Source: Chara braunii
Lineage: Eukaryota > Streptophyta > Charophyceae > Charales > Characeae
Direction: 5' to 3'
NCBI GenBank assembly: GCA_003427395.1
Contig: BFEA01000306.1
Coordinates: forward strand, 323,740 to 363,760
DNA: 40,021 nt
Positions within the stretch are counted from its first letter, which is position 1; each line of letters begins with the position of its first letter. The notes beneath the pieces were generated by a model. It made no database searches. It had not been told where the DNA came from and was given only the letters and a program-made list of their open reading frames with translations. Position numbers and translations under genes: made by a program. Below, in pieces: positions 23,009-31,121 of this stretch.

Positions 23009-23551
23009 TTACTTTTTTTGTGCAAACTTCCATTCTGCATCATTCCATGGAATATGCGGAATCGTGCAGATCCTAGCAGGCTTGGCATACCTATGATCAA
23101 TTCTCCCTCTTTCCGCGTCACTAAAGGCTATGGCCTTATCGCAAGTCTTAAGAACTTCTAGTACGCGCTCCTTCTCTTGTTCTGTCAAGTTCCCATCTCC
23201 TATATCCATCTCCGCTATCCTTTCTTCTGTCAGCCGTTGCGGCCCCTTCTTCTTCCTCTCTTTAATCTTCCTAGCGATCTCTTCTTCAGATACCCCATCT
23301 AGTACGGATCGCTCTCGAGCCACCGCCGCCGGCTTAACTTTCTTAGCTACTGTTTTGTGCTTCTTTGGTCGCTCCCCGTAGGGGGCTGCGCCCTTAAAAA
23401 AGACAGAAATCATGCCTCCGAATTCCTCATCTTCAGCCTTAGGATAGGAGTTTCCTCCCACAAGGACCCGATTGCCTAAGTCTTCGACTTCCACTATTCG
23501 TCCCTCCTCTTCTGTGAGCAATGGCCCATACTTCTTCTCGCTAAGGCGCAA
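23009..23551 (-). pseudogene. Protease-to-RT linker and RT N-terminus
   Basis: A 180-codon frame without a known enzymatic fold at its start, then basic coiled-coil-prone sequence (EEEIARKIKERKKKGPQRLT) and a segment typical just before RT in one Ty3/gypsy lineage (KAIAFSDAERGRIDHRYAKP, then TIPHIPWND). It ends at a TAA where the RT fingers begin in another frame. The pre-RT motif separates this element from ordinary plant chromoviruses. I infer a distinct lineage. Confidence 0.75.
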
Positions 23552-23624
23552 CGAGCGACTTGCGAGAGTGACCGGCTTGCGGCCACCAGCTGTTAGGGCC
23601 GCTCGGTTCCTCGGAACGCGAGGC

Positions 23625-24035
23625 TCAACTGCTGAGAATTGTCTCTACTGTCCCACTCCCTAGAATGTAAAACTTGTCAAGGGGCACACCTTCCATTCCA
23701 TCCAAATATACTGTTGTTGCGCGTTCTGCCTTTGCGCACACCCCCGATACCGCCACCGAGGGTACCTCCGGTCTGGAAGTCATCTGGACTTCGTCTCCCA
23801 GAGGAATACATGTCTTGCGCGTGATCATTTGTAGCTCATCCAGCGCGGGTCTTGAAGCTGCCAAGTACTCTAGTATCGTGCACTGCATCGGTTGCCTAAG
23901 CGCGCGTCTGAGAGGCTCCACTGTATCTATATCGTCCAATGTGCTCTTCATGGTAAACTTTCGGGCCCCGTGCTTGTGCGGCGAAAGTATGACTTCCTCT
24001 CCTTCAATCCTTTGCTCATCTTTCTCTGCCATCAC
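23625..24035 (-). pseudogene. Gag C-terminus/protease region, 136-codon frame
   Basis: The N-terminal part (TLDDIDTVEPLRRALRQPMQ, CTILEYLAASRPALDELQMI) resembles the helical pre-protease segment of gypsy-like polyproteins. The C-terminal YLDGMEGVPLDKFYILGSGT lies where the aspartic protease should be. G-S-G-T replaces the expected D-S/T-G, so the catalytic Asp appears lost or the site lies in a shifted frame. Assignment as protease rests on position between gag and RT. Confidence 0.55.
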
Positions 24036-24078
24036 GTAATCAGTGTCAGTCTTCTTAGAGGGAGACGCCCTTGCGGAC

Positions 24079-26067
24079 TTAAGTCGCCGCTACCCGTATA
24101 GGTGTCACAGGCGCCTCGTCATCAGAAGGCAAACTCAATCTCACACTCTGGCTCCTTGCCACTTCCTTACCCTTACTTGGTCGTACACGCTTGGCTTCAA
24201 CGTTCTCCTTCATGGAAGGGAACATCGATACATCGCCGAGGTCATCCGCCCACTTGACGTACTTGCTTTCATCAAGTACGACAAGTCCTTCATCTATTGC
24301 CCGCGTGAGGTCAGGGCAGTCCCTCTTCACGTGATCATCTGCCCTGCAATAGATACAAGAGTTCCTGGGAGTAGGGGTCGCTCTTCCGTGCTCCTAATAG
24401 CCGGCCCTCTTGCGGGTCTGACATCTTGGGTAGACGGTCCCGAGGACTTGGGATAGTTTGGAGATTTCGGATACCCAGGTAACGCAGGGTATCCTCCTCA
24501 ATCATATTGCCCGCGCGGGTCTTCCCGGCGACCTCCTCCTCGCTTTGCTCTCTCGTATCCACCACGATACCCATCACGACGATCCCTGTCTGATTCCCAT
24601 CGGCCGCGGGAGTCCTCTCTGTCCCTCGAATTGAAATTACCTGGGCTCCGATATCCTTCCGTGTTCCTCCGTATCTGTGACTGCGTGGATACTGCTCCAG
24701 TCTTCCTCCTCGACTAAAAGAGTCTACTCCCTGATACCCGTCTTGTCGGCGGTCTCTGTCTATGTCATCATCTCTACGTCGCTCGGCATCATCGTCCCTC
24801 TCCCTCGCACGATAGTCCGCTAGCGTGCGAGGGTTCCTATCCTCGACGCTCCTCCACGGGTCGGTGTTCCTACGGTCACATCGCAACGAATAGGGGGACC
24901 CCGGCTTGTCCCGACAAGTAGTAGTTCCCGCCTTCGTCTCAATATTGGCCATCTGCCTGGCCATTCCCTTCATCATTTCTCTCATCTCTCTCACCTCGTC
25001 TATCACCATCTCGTTGTCCCTCGGTCGTTGCGATCTGTCTCTGTCCATCAAATATCGTCGCTCTGCCCATAGCTGATCGTTAAAAGCTGGACACCTATCA
25101 GTCTCGTATTCTCGACAGAGAGAAAAGTCTCGACGTTGCATTCCCCTCCAGAGTAAATCCTTGTAGTCATCGGCCTCAGCCTTCATTGCCAACTTGAGTA
25201 CCGCGACAAACTCTTATCGTGAGGCATTTCTCTCAGTAACCCCTTTTGCTTCCCTCTGGGTAGTCGACCGAGGAAGATCGTGCATCTCTCGACCTCCGAC
25301 AGCTTCCCTTTTGCAATAAGGGCATCAGATACCTTCTGGAATCGCTTCCTGAAAACCCGAACACTCTCGTCCTCACCCTGAGTCAACTGCTCCAAGTCTC
25401 GGATTGAATACTTGACGTCTTCTAGTTTGTAGAGCTCGTAGGCCTTATAGGTAGCCCATCATCTATCTTTGGGTCGGGCTTCTTTAATCTCCTGACTCAA
25501 GCTCCGGTCCGCGTTAAATAGGAAGTTATCTACGATCTCGTCCTCCGACCATTGACTACGAAATGCATGTAGCTCCCACTTCTCGAGATACTCAGTGATA
25601 CCGTATCCCTTGAAAACGGGGGGCCGGGTATCTAACTTAGAGGGCTGGTGCGAGACGATGAACCTGTCTCTCCTCTCATATGGTAGGGAGTATGACTCAC
25701 CCGTATGTGGGTCATAGACTCGCCTGGGCGGTGCGGCCCTCTCTCTGTCTTTCCAGAGCTGCTCTCTGATGTACTGGTCTCTCCAGTCATCCCTTCCTCG
25801 GTCACCTTTATCGTCTCTTCGTTCATACGTGGGCGAACGTTGAACAGTCAACTCTCGCCGAAAACTCGGAGGTTCAGTTTGGCTCTCCATCCGCACCACC
25901 GTGGCGGCCTTGTTTGGCTCTGTGATCACCGTACAGGCCATTACTTCCGGCTCTCCGCCGTCGGGTTGTTCTATGCATCTCAAAGGGGCGTTCTGTCGGA
26001 TACGCTCCTTGAGGTCTCGCAACGCGATCCGGTGATGCTCGAAAAACAGCGGTCTGTTGTTCTTCAT
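24079..26067 (-). pseudogene. Gag pseudogene of the minus-strand Ty3 element, with CCHC knuckle
   Basis: Assembled from four frames. An N-terminal ~200 codons (26067-25459) includes RPPVFKGYGITEYLEKWELH, a typical capsid start. A capsid helix segment follows (EQLTQGEDESVRVFRKRFQK, about 25390-25330), then a long Arg/Asp-rich linker (25192-24335) with a GSPYSLRCDRRNTDPWRSVE motif, then a zinc knuckle C-x2-C-x4-H-x4-C (CIYCRADDHVKRDC, about 24356-24315). Stops at 25459 and 25183 and a shift at about 24340 break it. The N-terminus may include MESESTSG just upstream in a shifted frame. Confidence 0.85.
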
Positions 26068-26146
26068 CCGGACGTGGACTCAGATTCCATATACTTAACT
26101 CGCTTCCCCTGTGCTTAGAGTCTATTGTCCTTACTTCACGAACAGG

Positions 26147-26195
26147 CAGCCCGGACCTAATGTCAGAACCGACAGCCCGGACCTAATGTCAGAAC
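26147..26195 (-). repeat. Two-copy 23-base repeat in the gag leader
   Basis: CAGCCCGGACCTAATGTCAG plus three bases occurs at 26147-26169 and again at 26173-26195, identical copies with a 26-base period, in the 157-base gap between the last small ORF and gag. Confidence 0.9.
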
Positions 26196-26224
26196 TAGTC
26201 CCACCGATCTCTAAATGCCTAAAT

Positions 26225-26554
26225 CTAGCTCTCAACAGCCCTCGATATCACTCTCAATCTGCCGGTCCTGTCTCGGATCTCGTGTGTCCCTTCGACACCT
26301 AGCATCCCAGCGACGAGGAAAAGGCGCCCGCCCTGTTCTTCTATACAGGCGGCACCTCTCCTAACCTCTAACACCCCTGTCTTGGGACACCAGACTCCCC
26401 TACAAATCGCACTCCCTATTGCCCATAACTCTTTACGAGTGCAGGCTCGCAAATGCTCTCGTAATTCAATCAATGTCCTCCTCTCCATGTCAATCAACCC
26501 TTGCCGCACTGCGCTGGCTCCCGCCAACGGGTACTCACCGCCTTTTGCCATCAA
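26225..26554 (-). CDS. Array ORF d: unknown protein, 109 residues
   Basis: ATG at 26554 (MMAKGGEYPLAGASAVRQGL), intact to its stop at 26225. It starts 23 bases after the stop of the preceding array ORF. The middle is helix-prone and rich in Arg/Glu (MERRTLIELREHLRACTRKE), followed by a Cys-containing segment (GSAICRGVWCPKTGVLEVRR) and a beta-like C-terminus (GRLFLVAGMLGVEG). No family was recognised. It is the last small ORF before gag on the same strand. Confidence 0.5.
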   Translation of the reverse strand: MMAKGGEYPLAGASAVRQGLIDMERRTLIELREHLRACTRKELWAIGSAICRGVWCPKTGVLEVRRGAACIEEQGGRLFLVAGMLGVEGTHEIRDRTGRLRVISRAVES

Positions 26555-26577
26555 ACGCCTGATACCTTAAAGCGAAT

Positions 26578-27029
26578 TCAATCACAGTGCCGAAGTTTCT
26601 CGTCTGCGCAAATCTGACCTGGAGCCGGAGGTTTAGGAAGTCTTTCAAAGGTCGTTATCTGTGTGCTCCAGTTAACGTTTCTCCCTAGCAATAGCAACGT
26701 ATCTCTCTCACCTTCTACAATCTCTTCTGCACGCTCCCAACATCGGTCGTACACAAGATCTACTTTTCTCTCCGCCGGTAGGTAGATCCTCACATCATAT
26801 ACGTCTAAATGGATGAACCTAGCAGTCACCACATACAAACGTATCTCCTCCCATCCGCTATCCACAAACTCGTACCTCTCTACCTCATATGGAATTGCTT
26901 CTCTCCTCCCTAGCGAACTCAAAACGCCGCAGATAGCGCTAGTCTCTCCTCGGATGACCTATTTCCAGCAAGAAACCTCTCTCTTCTCAACTGTAATTCA
27001 CACTCAGAGATATCTCTCCTGTCGCTCAT
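26578..27029 (-). pseudogene. Array ORF c2: paralogue of c1, one frameshift
   Basis: ATG at 27029 lies 9 bases after the c1 stop. The first 36 codons (MSDRRDISECELQLRRERFL) align with the start of c1. A frameshift at about 26922 is followed by GRREAIPYEVERYEFVDSGW, matching GRREIFPYEVVRYQ-type sequence in c1, and later by YDRCWERAEEIVEGERDTLL and TTFERLPKPPAPG, which match c1 positions (YTRCWRIAAWKLREERKRLE, IFDDLPRPPIP). The shared order of motifs over the whole length makes paralogy clear. Function unknown. Confidence 0.65.
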
Positions 27030-27038
27030 TCCTTCATC

Positions 27039-27521
27039 CTATTCGTTCCTTGTTGTCCTCTTGAGCTCCCTCTTCGTCCTGACTGTCCTGGCGAAATCTA
27101 CTATCGGCTCCCATCCATTCCGCTCCAGGCCCCTATACGGAATCGGCGGCCTAGGCAGATCGTCAAATATAGCGATGTCGTCACAGACCTCGACAGTCTT
27201 TCCTAAGGTCTCTAATCTCTTCCTCTCTTCCCTCAACTTCCAAGCAGCTATCCTCCAACACCTCGTGTAGACACAAAACTCTTCTCGCTCCCTAGGTAGG
27301 TATATACCAAAATCGGGAAAATATACGGTCATTACATAAAACTGATTCCTATCCCGACCGTTGTTTGCCTCCTGATACCTCACTACCTCGTAAGGAAAAA
27401 TCTCCCGTCTGCTAATGGTGCTCAATTCTTGAAGGACTTTTTCATGCTCAAGTTCCCTGGGTCCGCTCCAAACGGAAAACTTCTGCCTTCTTCGGTCTAA
27501 CTCCGCCTCGGGAAGTGGCAT
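27039..27521 (-). CDS. Array ORF c1: unknown protein, 160 residues
   Basis: Intact frame from ATG 27521 (MPLPEAELDRRRQKFSVWSG) to TAG at 27039. It starts 24 bases after the stop of ORF e. Layout: a helical N-terminus; a beta-rich core (FPYEVVRYQ, NQFYVMTVYF, FGIYLPREREEFCVYTRCW); a helix (AAWKLREERKRLETLG); and a Pro-rich motif (DDLPRPPIPYRG). The tail is basic (TVRTKRELKRTTRNE). Its tandem paralogue c2 follows. Conservation at protein level between c1 and c2 argues that it was once a real, selected protein. Confidence 0.65.
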   Translation of the reverse strand: MPLPEAELDRRRQKFSVWSGPRELEHEKVLQELSTISRREIFPYEVVRYQEANNGRDRNQFYVMTVYFPDFGIYLPREREEFCVYTRCWRIAAWKLREERKRLETLGKTVEVCDDIAIFDDLPRPPIPYRGLERNGWEPIVDFARTVRTKRELKRTTRNE

Positions 27522-27545
27522 CTCTCATTCGCTTCCATGAACCAC

Positions 27546-28043
27546 CTAGCATTTCGCCGCGATTAGTGTTAATGCCAACATAACTCTGTCCGTAGATTCC
27601 TCCAAAAAATCGTAGAACGTCACGAAGTCGTCTATATCCCCAAAATCTTCAATGTCTGCTAAGGTCTGAAGGTACTCGCTCCAGTACCGATTATGCGCTT
27701 TGAACATTCTGAGAACGGAACTTTCTACTATGATCTTTGCTAAATTTCCAGCCTCTTCCGCTTCACTTCCTACAAGTCTCTCAGCCTCTCTAGGGGTCTC
27801 GTGCCACGCCCTACTCAAGGGCCGCTCATCGAAGGGAGACACGCGCAGCGAGTAGTTAATCAAGCACGCGCTTCCCTCTCCTCCCCAGAGTCCGGTCACT
27901 CGCGCCTTCTGCACGGCCTGTCGAGTACACTCCATTTCTTCTATTATGCTAAGTCTCTCCAGATGGACCAATTGTATCACCACACAAGCGATTGGTCCAT
28001 TCAACCTTCCTACAATGCGCATAGAATACTTTTCAAAGCTCAT
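27546..28043 (-). CDS. Array ORF e: unknown protein, 165 residues, b-like domain plus helical tail
   Basis: Intact frame from ATG 28043 (MSFEKYSMRIVGRLNGPIAC) to TAG 27546, starting 27 bases after the stop of the coiled-coil ORF. Residues ~18-100 follow the b1/b2 pattern: a hydrophobic strand then L-(S/T)-x-x-E (VVIQLVHLERLSIIEE), a helix, a strand (CLINYSLRVS) and an ETP-x-EA motif (HETPREAERLVG versus DETPIEARSKM in b2). The C-terminal 60 residues are acidic and helical (LQTLADIEDFGDIDDFVTFY). No enzymatic motif is seen. Confidence 0.6.
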   Translation of the reverse strand: MSFEKYSMRIVGRLNGPIACVVIQLVHLERLSIIEEMECTRQAVQKARVTGLWGGEGSACLINYSLRVSPFDERPLSRAWHETPREAERLVGSEAEEAGNLAKIIVESSVLRMFKAHNRYWSEYLQTLADIEDFGDIDDFVTFYDFLEESTDRVMLALTLIAAKC

Positions 28044-28070
28044 CGTCTCCTTTCATTGTCTGACGTCCCT

Positions 28071-28461
28071 TCAACATTGGTCTTCTCTTTTCGACGCTGT
28101 AACCTCTGACAACTCCACCTCCCTTTTTGTCGACTCATTTGACAACTCCTGTTCCTCGCTACTCTGATTCCTTCCCTTTACGCTCTCCAAAAAATCTACT
28201 CGCCACCTTCCAAAGAATTCTCTTTCCTCCCTGAAAAGCCTTTCTAATGCCTTTGTCGCCGCTTCTAACCTACGTAGCTCACTCTCGCTCTTGCCAGTCC
28301 CACCAGCCTGAATCTTGATGCCAAGCTCCTTAACTTGTTTTTCCACCAGTTTTATGATTCGATCCTCGACCCTTTTTTTTCCCGAGCTCCTTAACTTGTT
28401 TTTCCACCGGTTTTATGATTCGATCCTCGACCCTCTTTTTTCTCCCATCTAGATCGTCCAT
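28071..28461 (-). pseudogene. Array coiled-coil ORF broken by a 62-bp tandem duplication
   Basis: ATG at 28461 (MDDLDGRKKRVEDRIIK) lies 20 bases after the b2 stop. The frame is shifted by a tandem duplication (28322-28377 and 28384-28437, period 62, not a multiple of three) and resumes as VEKQVKELGIKIQAGG to the stop at 28071. The remainder is heptad-like and highly charged (ELRRLEAATKALERLFREER, SSEEQELSNESTKREVELSE). Before the duplication it would have encoded roughly 105 residues of mostly alpha-helical coiled coil. Confidence 0.6.
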
Positions 28462-28481
28462 CGTCTACGACCCATCTCTCA

Positions 28482-28800
28482 CTAAACCCCAAGCGTCCGG
28501 CACATCTTACTTCGAGCTTCGATTGGTGTCTCATCTCGAACTATCTCCAAGCGCACTCTTCCCTTCACGCAGACAGTCACCTCATACACCATCCAACCCT
28601 GCGTTGTCACCTCTTTCAGTGCTCCTAACCTTTGTTCATGTATGACATCATCAACAAGTTCTTTGAACTCACTGTCCGACAGTTCCTCGTCTATACTCAC
28701 CTTCAGTAGAATCTGTAGAGTCCCATCGTCATGCGCTAAGCGCCTAGATACGGCGCGAGCATACGGGAAGGCAAGCGACTCGTCACACTCCCATGAGTAG
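28482..28800 (-). pseudogene. Array ORF b2: paralogue of b1, 5' end replaced by gag sequence
   Basis: The frame YARAVSRRLAHDDGTLQILL, KVSIDEELSDSEFKELVDDV, then WMVYEVTVCVKGRVRLEIVR and DETPIEARSKM aligns along its length with b1 (INVSRQLVNEGFMVIVLLRA, ITYEVMVW..., DETVVEARSRI). Upstream of about 28800 the similarity stops and gag-like sequence begins, so the natural start is missing. The stop is at 28482. Function unknown. The alternation of predicted strand and helix suggests a small alpha/beta domain. Confidence 0.55.
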
Positions 28801-28918
28801 CTACTTGGGGATTCCTATCATTCACACTCCTCCAGGAGTCGGACCCTCTGCGATCCCACTGGAGCGAGTACGAAGCTCGGGGTTTATATCGATATAGTGG
28901 TAGCTCGCGCTCTGTCAT
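28785..28918 (-). pseudogene. Gag fragment embedded in the ORF array
   Basis: Protein YSLQWDRRGSDSWRSVNDRN here matches YSLRCDRRNTDPWRSVEDRN in the gag linker at about 24890-24830. The flanking array ORFs b1 and b2 have no such sequence. The fragment begins 16 bases after the b1 stop with an ATG (MTERELPLYRYKPRAS) and runs into b2. It shows recombination, template switching or duplication between gag and the array. Confidence 0.7.
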
Positions 28919-28934
28919 GACAAGGTAACTTGAC

Positions 28935-29213
28935 TCATATCCTACTCCTAGCTTCCACTACCGTCTCGTCAAAGAACAATTCCGCGCGTAGGTATCCGGC
29001 TGGCCATACCATCACTTCGTACGTTATCTTGGTCTGGAAAGTCACGCCTGCGAGGACTCCTGGTTTGTATTCCCGAATGAATTCTCTAGCTTGTAGAAAA
29101 CACTCGCGCTCTGTCAGGTCCTCTATGTGTGCTCTGAGTAAGACAATCACCATGAAACCTTCGTTCACTAATTGCCTGCTTACATTAATCCCCGTAGTCG
29201 TCCGACCTGGCAT
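28935..29213 (-). CDS. Array ORF b1: unknown protein, 92 residues
   Basis: Intact frame from ATG 29213 (MPGRTTTGINVSRQLVNEGF) to TGA 28935, starting 12 bases after the stop of a5. Predicted strand VIVLLRAHIEDL, helix TERECFLQAREFIREYKPG, strands VTFQTKITYEVMVW and LRAELFFDET, and end VVEARSRI. Paralogous to b2 and to the first half of e. No catalytic signature is visible. Confidence 0.55.
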   Translation of the reverse strand: MPGRTTTGINVSRQLVNEGFMVIVLLRAHIEDLTERECFLQAREFIREYKPGVLAGVTFQTKITYEVMVWPAGYLRAELFFDETVVEARSRI

Positions 29214-29225
29214 GCCTCCTACCGA

Positions 29226-29690
29226 TTATCCCCCGAATAAGTATCTCAAGTCCTCCAGCCTAATGTAGTTTTCCTCGACTCGCCTCCTACAATACGCTAT
29301 CAGGTCAGCTGGGGTCAAGCAGTCTACCCAACAGGTAGCGTCTATCAGGTCTCTCAATGCTCCGTCATCTAAATGTCCCCACCGCACGCACACCGCAAAG
29401 TATGCTTCTTTGAATCGGGGCGCCAAGCCCAATCCGAGTGCGCATAGAGTGTTGTTGACCGCTCGTCTCAACCTTGCAACTCCCCCGTATGCTTGGTCGA
29501 TCACGAACGCCTTGTGTAGGGTAGAGATCTGACCCCGGGAGCCCGTACACGATACGCACCAGGATGCCTCCTCCTTGGACTAGCGCGGTGTAGGGGTCGT
29601 ACCCTGAAGGACTTTCAAGCCTGAGTCGACGCCACTGCGGGTCCCATTTGGCTCGACCTGCCCACGCTCATGCTTGGGTTCCGCTGATAC
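29226..29690 (-). pseudogene. Array ORF a5: C-terminal part of an a-family copy, one frameshift
   Basis: The segment ILVRIVYGLPGSDL shifts frame near 29520 and continues as AFVIDQAYGGVARLRRAVNN, FKEAYFAVCVRWGHLDDGAL and NYIRLEDLRYLFGG to the stop at 29226. These correspond to a-family motifs (VRLASGEDPLSMFEGAW; REYYRAFLEMGPFSGEQRYE; YVDDLCRLYE in a3). The N-terminal third is absent. It may be the remainder of a4, separated from it by the 29.7-32.8 kb LTR-like insertion. Confidence 0.5.
29590..29675. repeat. Dispersed repeat, copy 1 (with 37516-37588)
   Basis: GTAGGGGYCGTACCCTGAAG, a GTCGACSCCACTG segment and GGGTCCCATTTGGCTCGACC with flanks are shared with 37516-37588. The other copy lacks 13 bases present here after GAAGGA. 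It overlaps the start of a5. Confidence 0.8.
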
Positions 29691-29699
29691 GGCAATTTT

Positions 29700-30287
29700 T
29701 GCCTAGTCCCCCACGGTTCCCGTCACTAGTCCCGTGCTGGTACCACATTTCTGCCTGGTCCCATGAGGTCCCTGGCACTTTGTTCCCTCGGCACCACATC
29801 GTCCTGCGGTCCCGCGTGGTTCCGGGTGCTTTGTCCCGTCGGCACCATTCTTCCTCCTGATGTTCCTGACATCTCTCCGCCTCACGGCGGTCTTCTTCCC
29901 TTGTTCCCTTTGCGTCCGCACACCGCTCCTTTTCCGGGCGCTGGTCCCAGATTAGCCTGTGGCCCCCTCGAGTCTTTTGTCGCTACGTCCTAGTGGCCCA
30001 CCTGACCCGGCTACCCCTTTCTCATGTCGGCACCCCGCGTCCGATGGGACCCGCGTGCGTCCTATGTCATCACTATTTCCTTGCGATCCTCTGCCGCCTC
30101 CCGTTTCGTCAATTTCTACCTGGTTCATTGGTCCTAACGACTTCAAGCAGCCTCTGGGTTCCTCGCGCCTGCGCCTGTGCCTTGATCCTCTCATCCTTCC
30201 TGCATCCGATTTTCTTTGTCGTGCACAAATCGGCCATATACAGTCTCTCGAGTGGTGGGAAGTCATTCGGGACTCACCAGTCCCGAC
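29700..30287 (-). mobile_element. LTR-like repeat A (downstream copy)
   Basis: Its minus-strand 5' end is TGTCGGGACTGGTGAGTCCC at 30287. The first ~85 bases match LTR-like repeat B (starting at 32782) at roughly 80 percent, including GTGCACA-ATCG-CCATAT-C-GTCT. Further in, both have GTCCCGTCGGCACC/GGTCCC-type repeats but diverge. It is preceded by a purine tract (30289-30302), as a 3' LTR would be. The lower boundary is approximate and no target duplication was found. Confidence 0.45.
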
Positions 30288-30288
30288 A

Positions 30289-30302
30289 TATTCCCCCCAC
30301 TC
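30289..30302 (-). other. Candidate polypurine tract next to LTR-like repeat A
   Basis: On the minus strand GAGTGGGGGGAATA directly precedes the terminal TGTCGGG at 30287, the arrangement of a PPT and 3' LTR. Confidence 0.4.
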
Positions 30303-30518
30303 GTTCGCGATGTCCTCGTCGCGCACCAATCCGTAGTTGTGGGGATTTTAAAGTGAAAGACAGACGGAGAGCGGGGGGTGGGGTGAGATGGGTAGTTAAC
30401 TTGCCAGGGTTCTCTTTGTCTTTTCCCATTCTCTTTTTTTCCCACAGCTTAGACCAGGTTGCTCATTTTCATCATAGCTCTGCCTCTTTATCTTTCCCTC
30501 AATCGCGACACAACCTAC

Positions 30519-30942
30519 CTCTTCAGTCAACTCTGTATACCCAACAGGGTAGCCCATAATTCTTTCGACTTCAGTAACATGAAGCAGACGAGACTATCCT
30601 TGCTTCATGCAGTTAACTACTGGCATGCTGGCTTTATTCCCAGGGTGACAATTTGTTGTCATGACACAATTGGTTTTCTCATTATATGCCTTGGCATTGT
30701 TGATAACAAATTGTAGACAAGTTTTCGGATGTGACTCAATGTCAGGCATTTGCTCCGGACGAGGGATGTTCGTCCTGTACAACCGCCGCCTTTACTGTTG
30801 GTGATACCCACTTCGAATCGATGAACACAGGCACAACTTCCCTTAAGTGCTTCTCAATCTCAAATCTATCTTCCCATTCCATTGAGGAAGCATTCTCAAT
30901 CATACAACATTTTGATTTTTTTCCAATCATCTTCAATTCCCC
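30519..30942 (-). pseudogene. DNMT3-like DNA (cytosine-5) methyltransferase fragment
   Basis: Minus-strand peptide CCMIENASSMEW corresponds to motif VI (ENV in functional enzymes, here ENA). FEIEKHLREVVPVFIDSKWV matches the DNMT3 region before motif VIII. After a frameshift near 30780, YRTNIPRPEQMPDIES and TTNCHPG align with motifs VIII-IX, and HVTEVERIMGYPVGYTEL with the conserved segment before motif X. A TAG at 30594 interrupts the frame. A good splice donor (GAG|GTAGGT) ends the segment at 30519, and an AG precedes 30942, so it resembles one exon. The spacing from VI to IX fits DNMT3 better than plant DRM. Catalytic PCN/PCQ and SAM motifs are absent. Confidence 0.72.
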
Positions 30943-31082
30943 CTAGCCCCACAGTCATGGCTGTTTTCCATACCCACAGCCCCACAACTTGCCCCATGTT
31001 GAAAGAAAATGAAGCGTTAAATTTTCTAGTGCATCCGGGCTCAATATTGGCTCCGGATGCACCTAGAACATGTGTTTTCCTT

Positions 31083-31121
31083 CCCCCATGCAGTCCGTCG
31101 TAACTCGGACTGCAATGGGGG
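31083..31121. repeat. Strong hairpin, 15-bp stem
   Basis: CCCCCATGCAGTCCG pairs with CGGACTGCAATGGGGG around TCGTAACT, with one bulged base. Related GGCTCCGGATGCACCTA...ATGTGTTT segments sit upstream of this hairpin and of a weaker one at about 31250-31278. Confidence 0.75.

Larger units (their letters stand above)
20140..26067 (-). mobile_element. Decayed Ty3/gypsy retroelement, gag-protease-RT-RNase H-integrase
   Basis: In minus-strand order: gag with zinc knuckle, protease-region linker, RT, RNase H, and integrase with zinc and DDE domains and a C-terminal GPY/F-like module. RT and RNase H preceding integrase is the Ty3/gypsy order. Each domain retains catalytic residues, but at least eight frameshifts or stops break the reading frame. 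No LTR pair could be assigned. The element is unlike the plus-strand one at 12-16 kb: different linker, FLDD instead of a typical YxDD, and a different gag. Confidence 0.92.
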
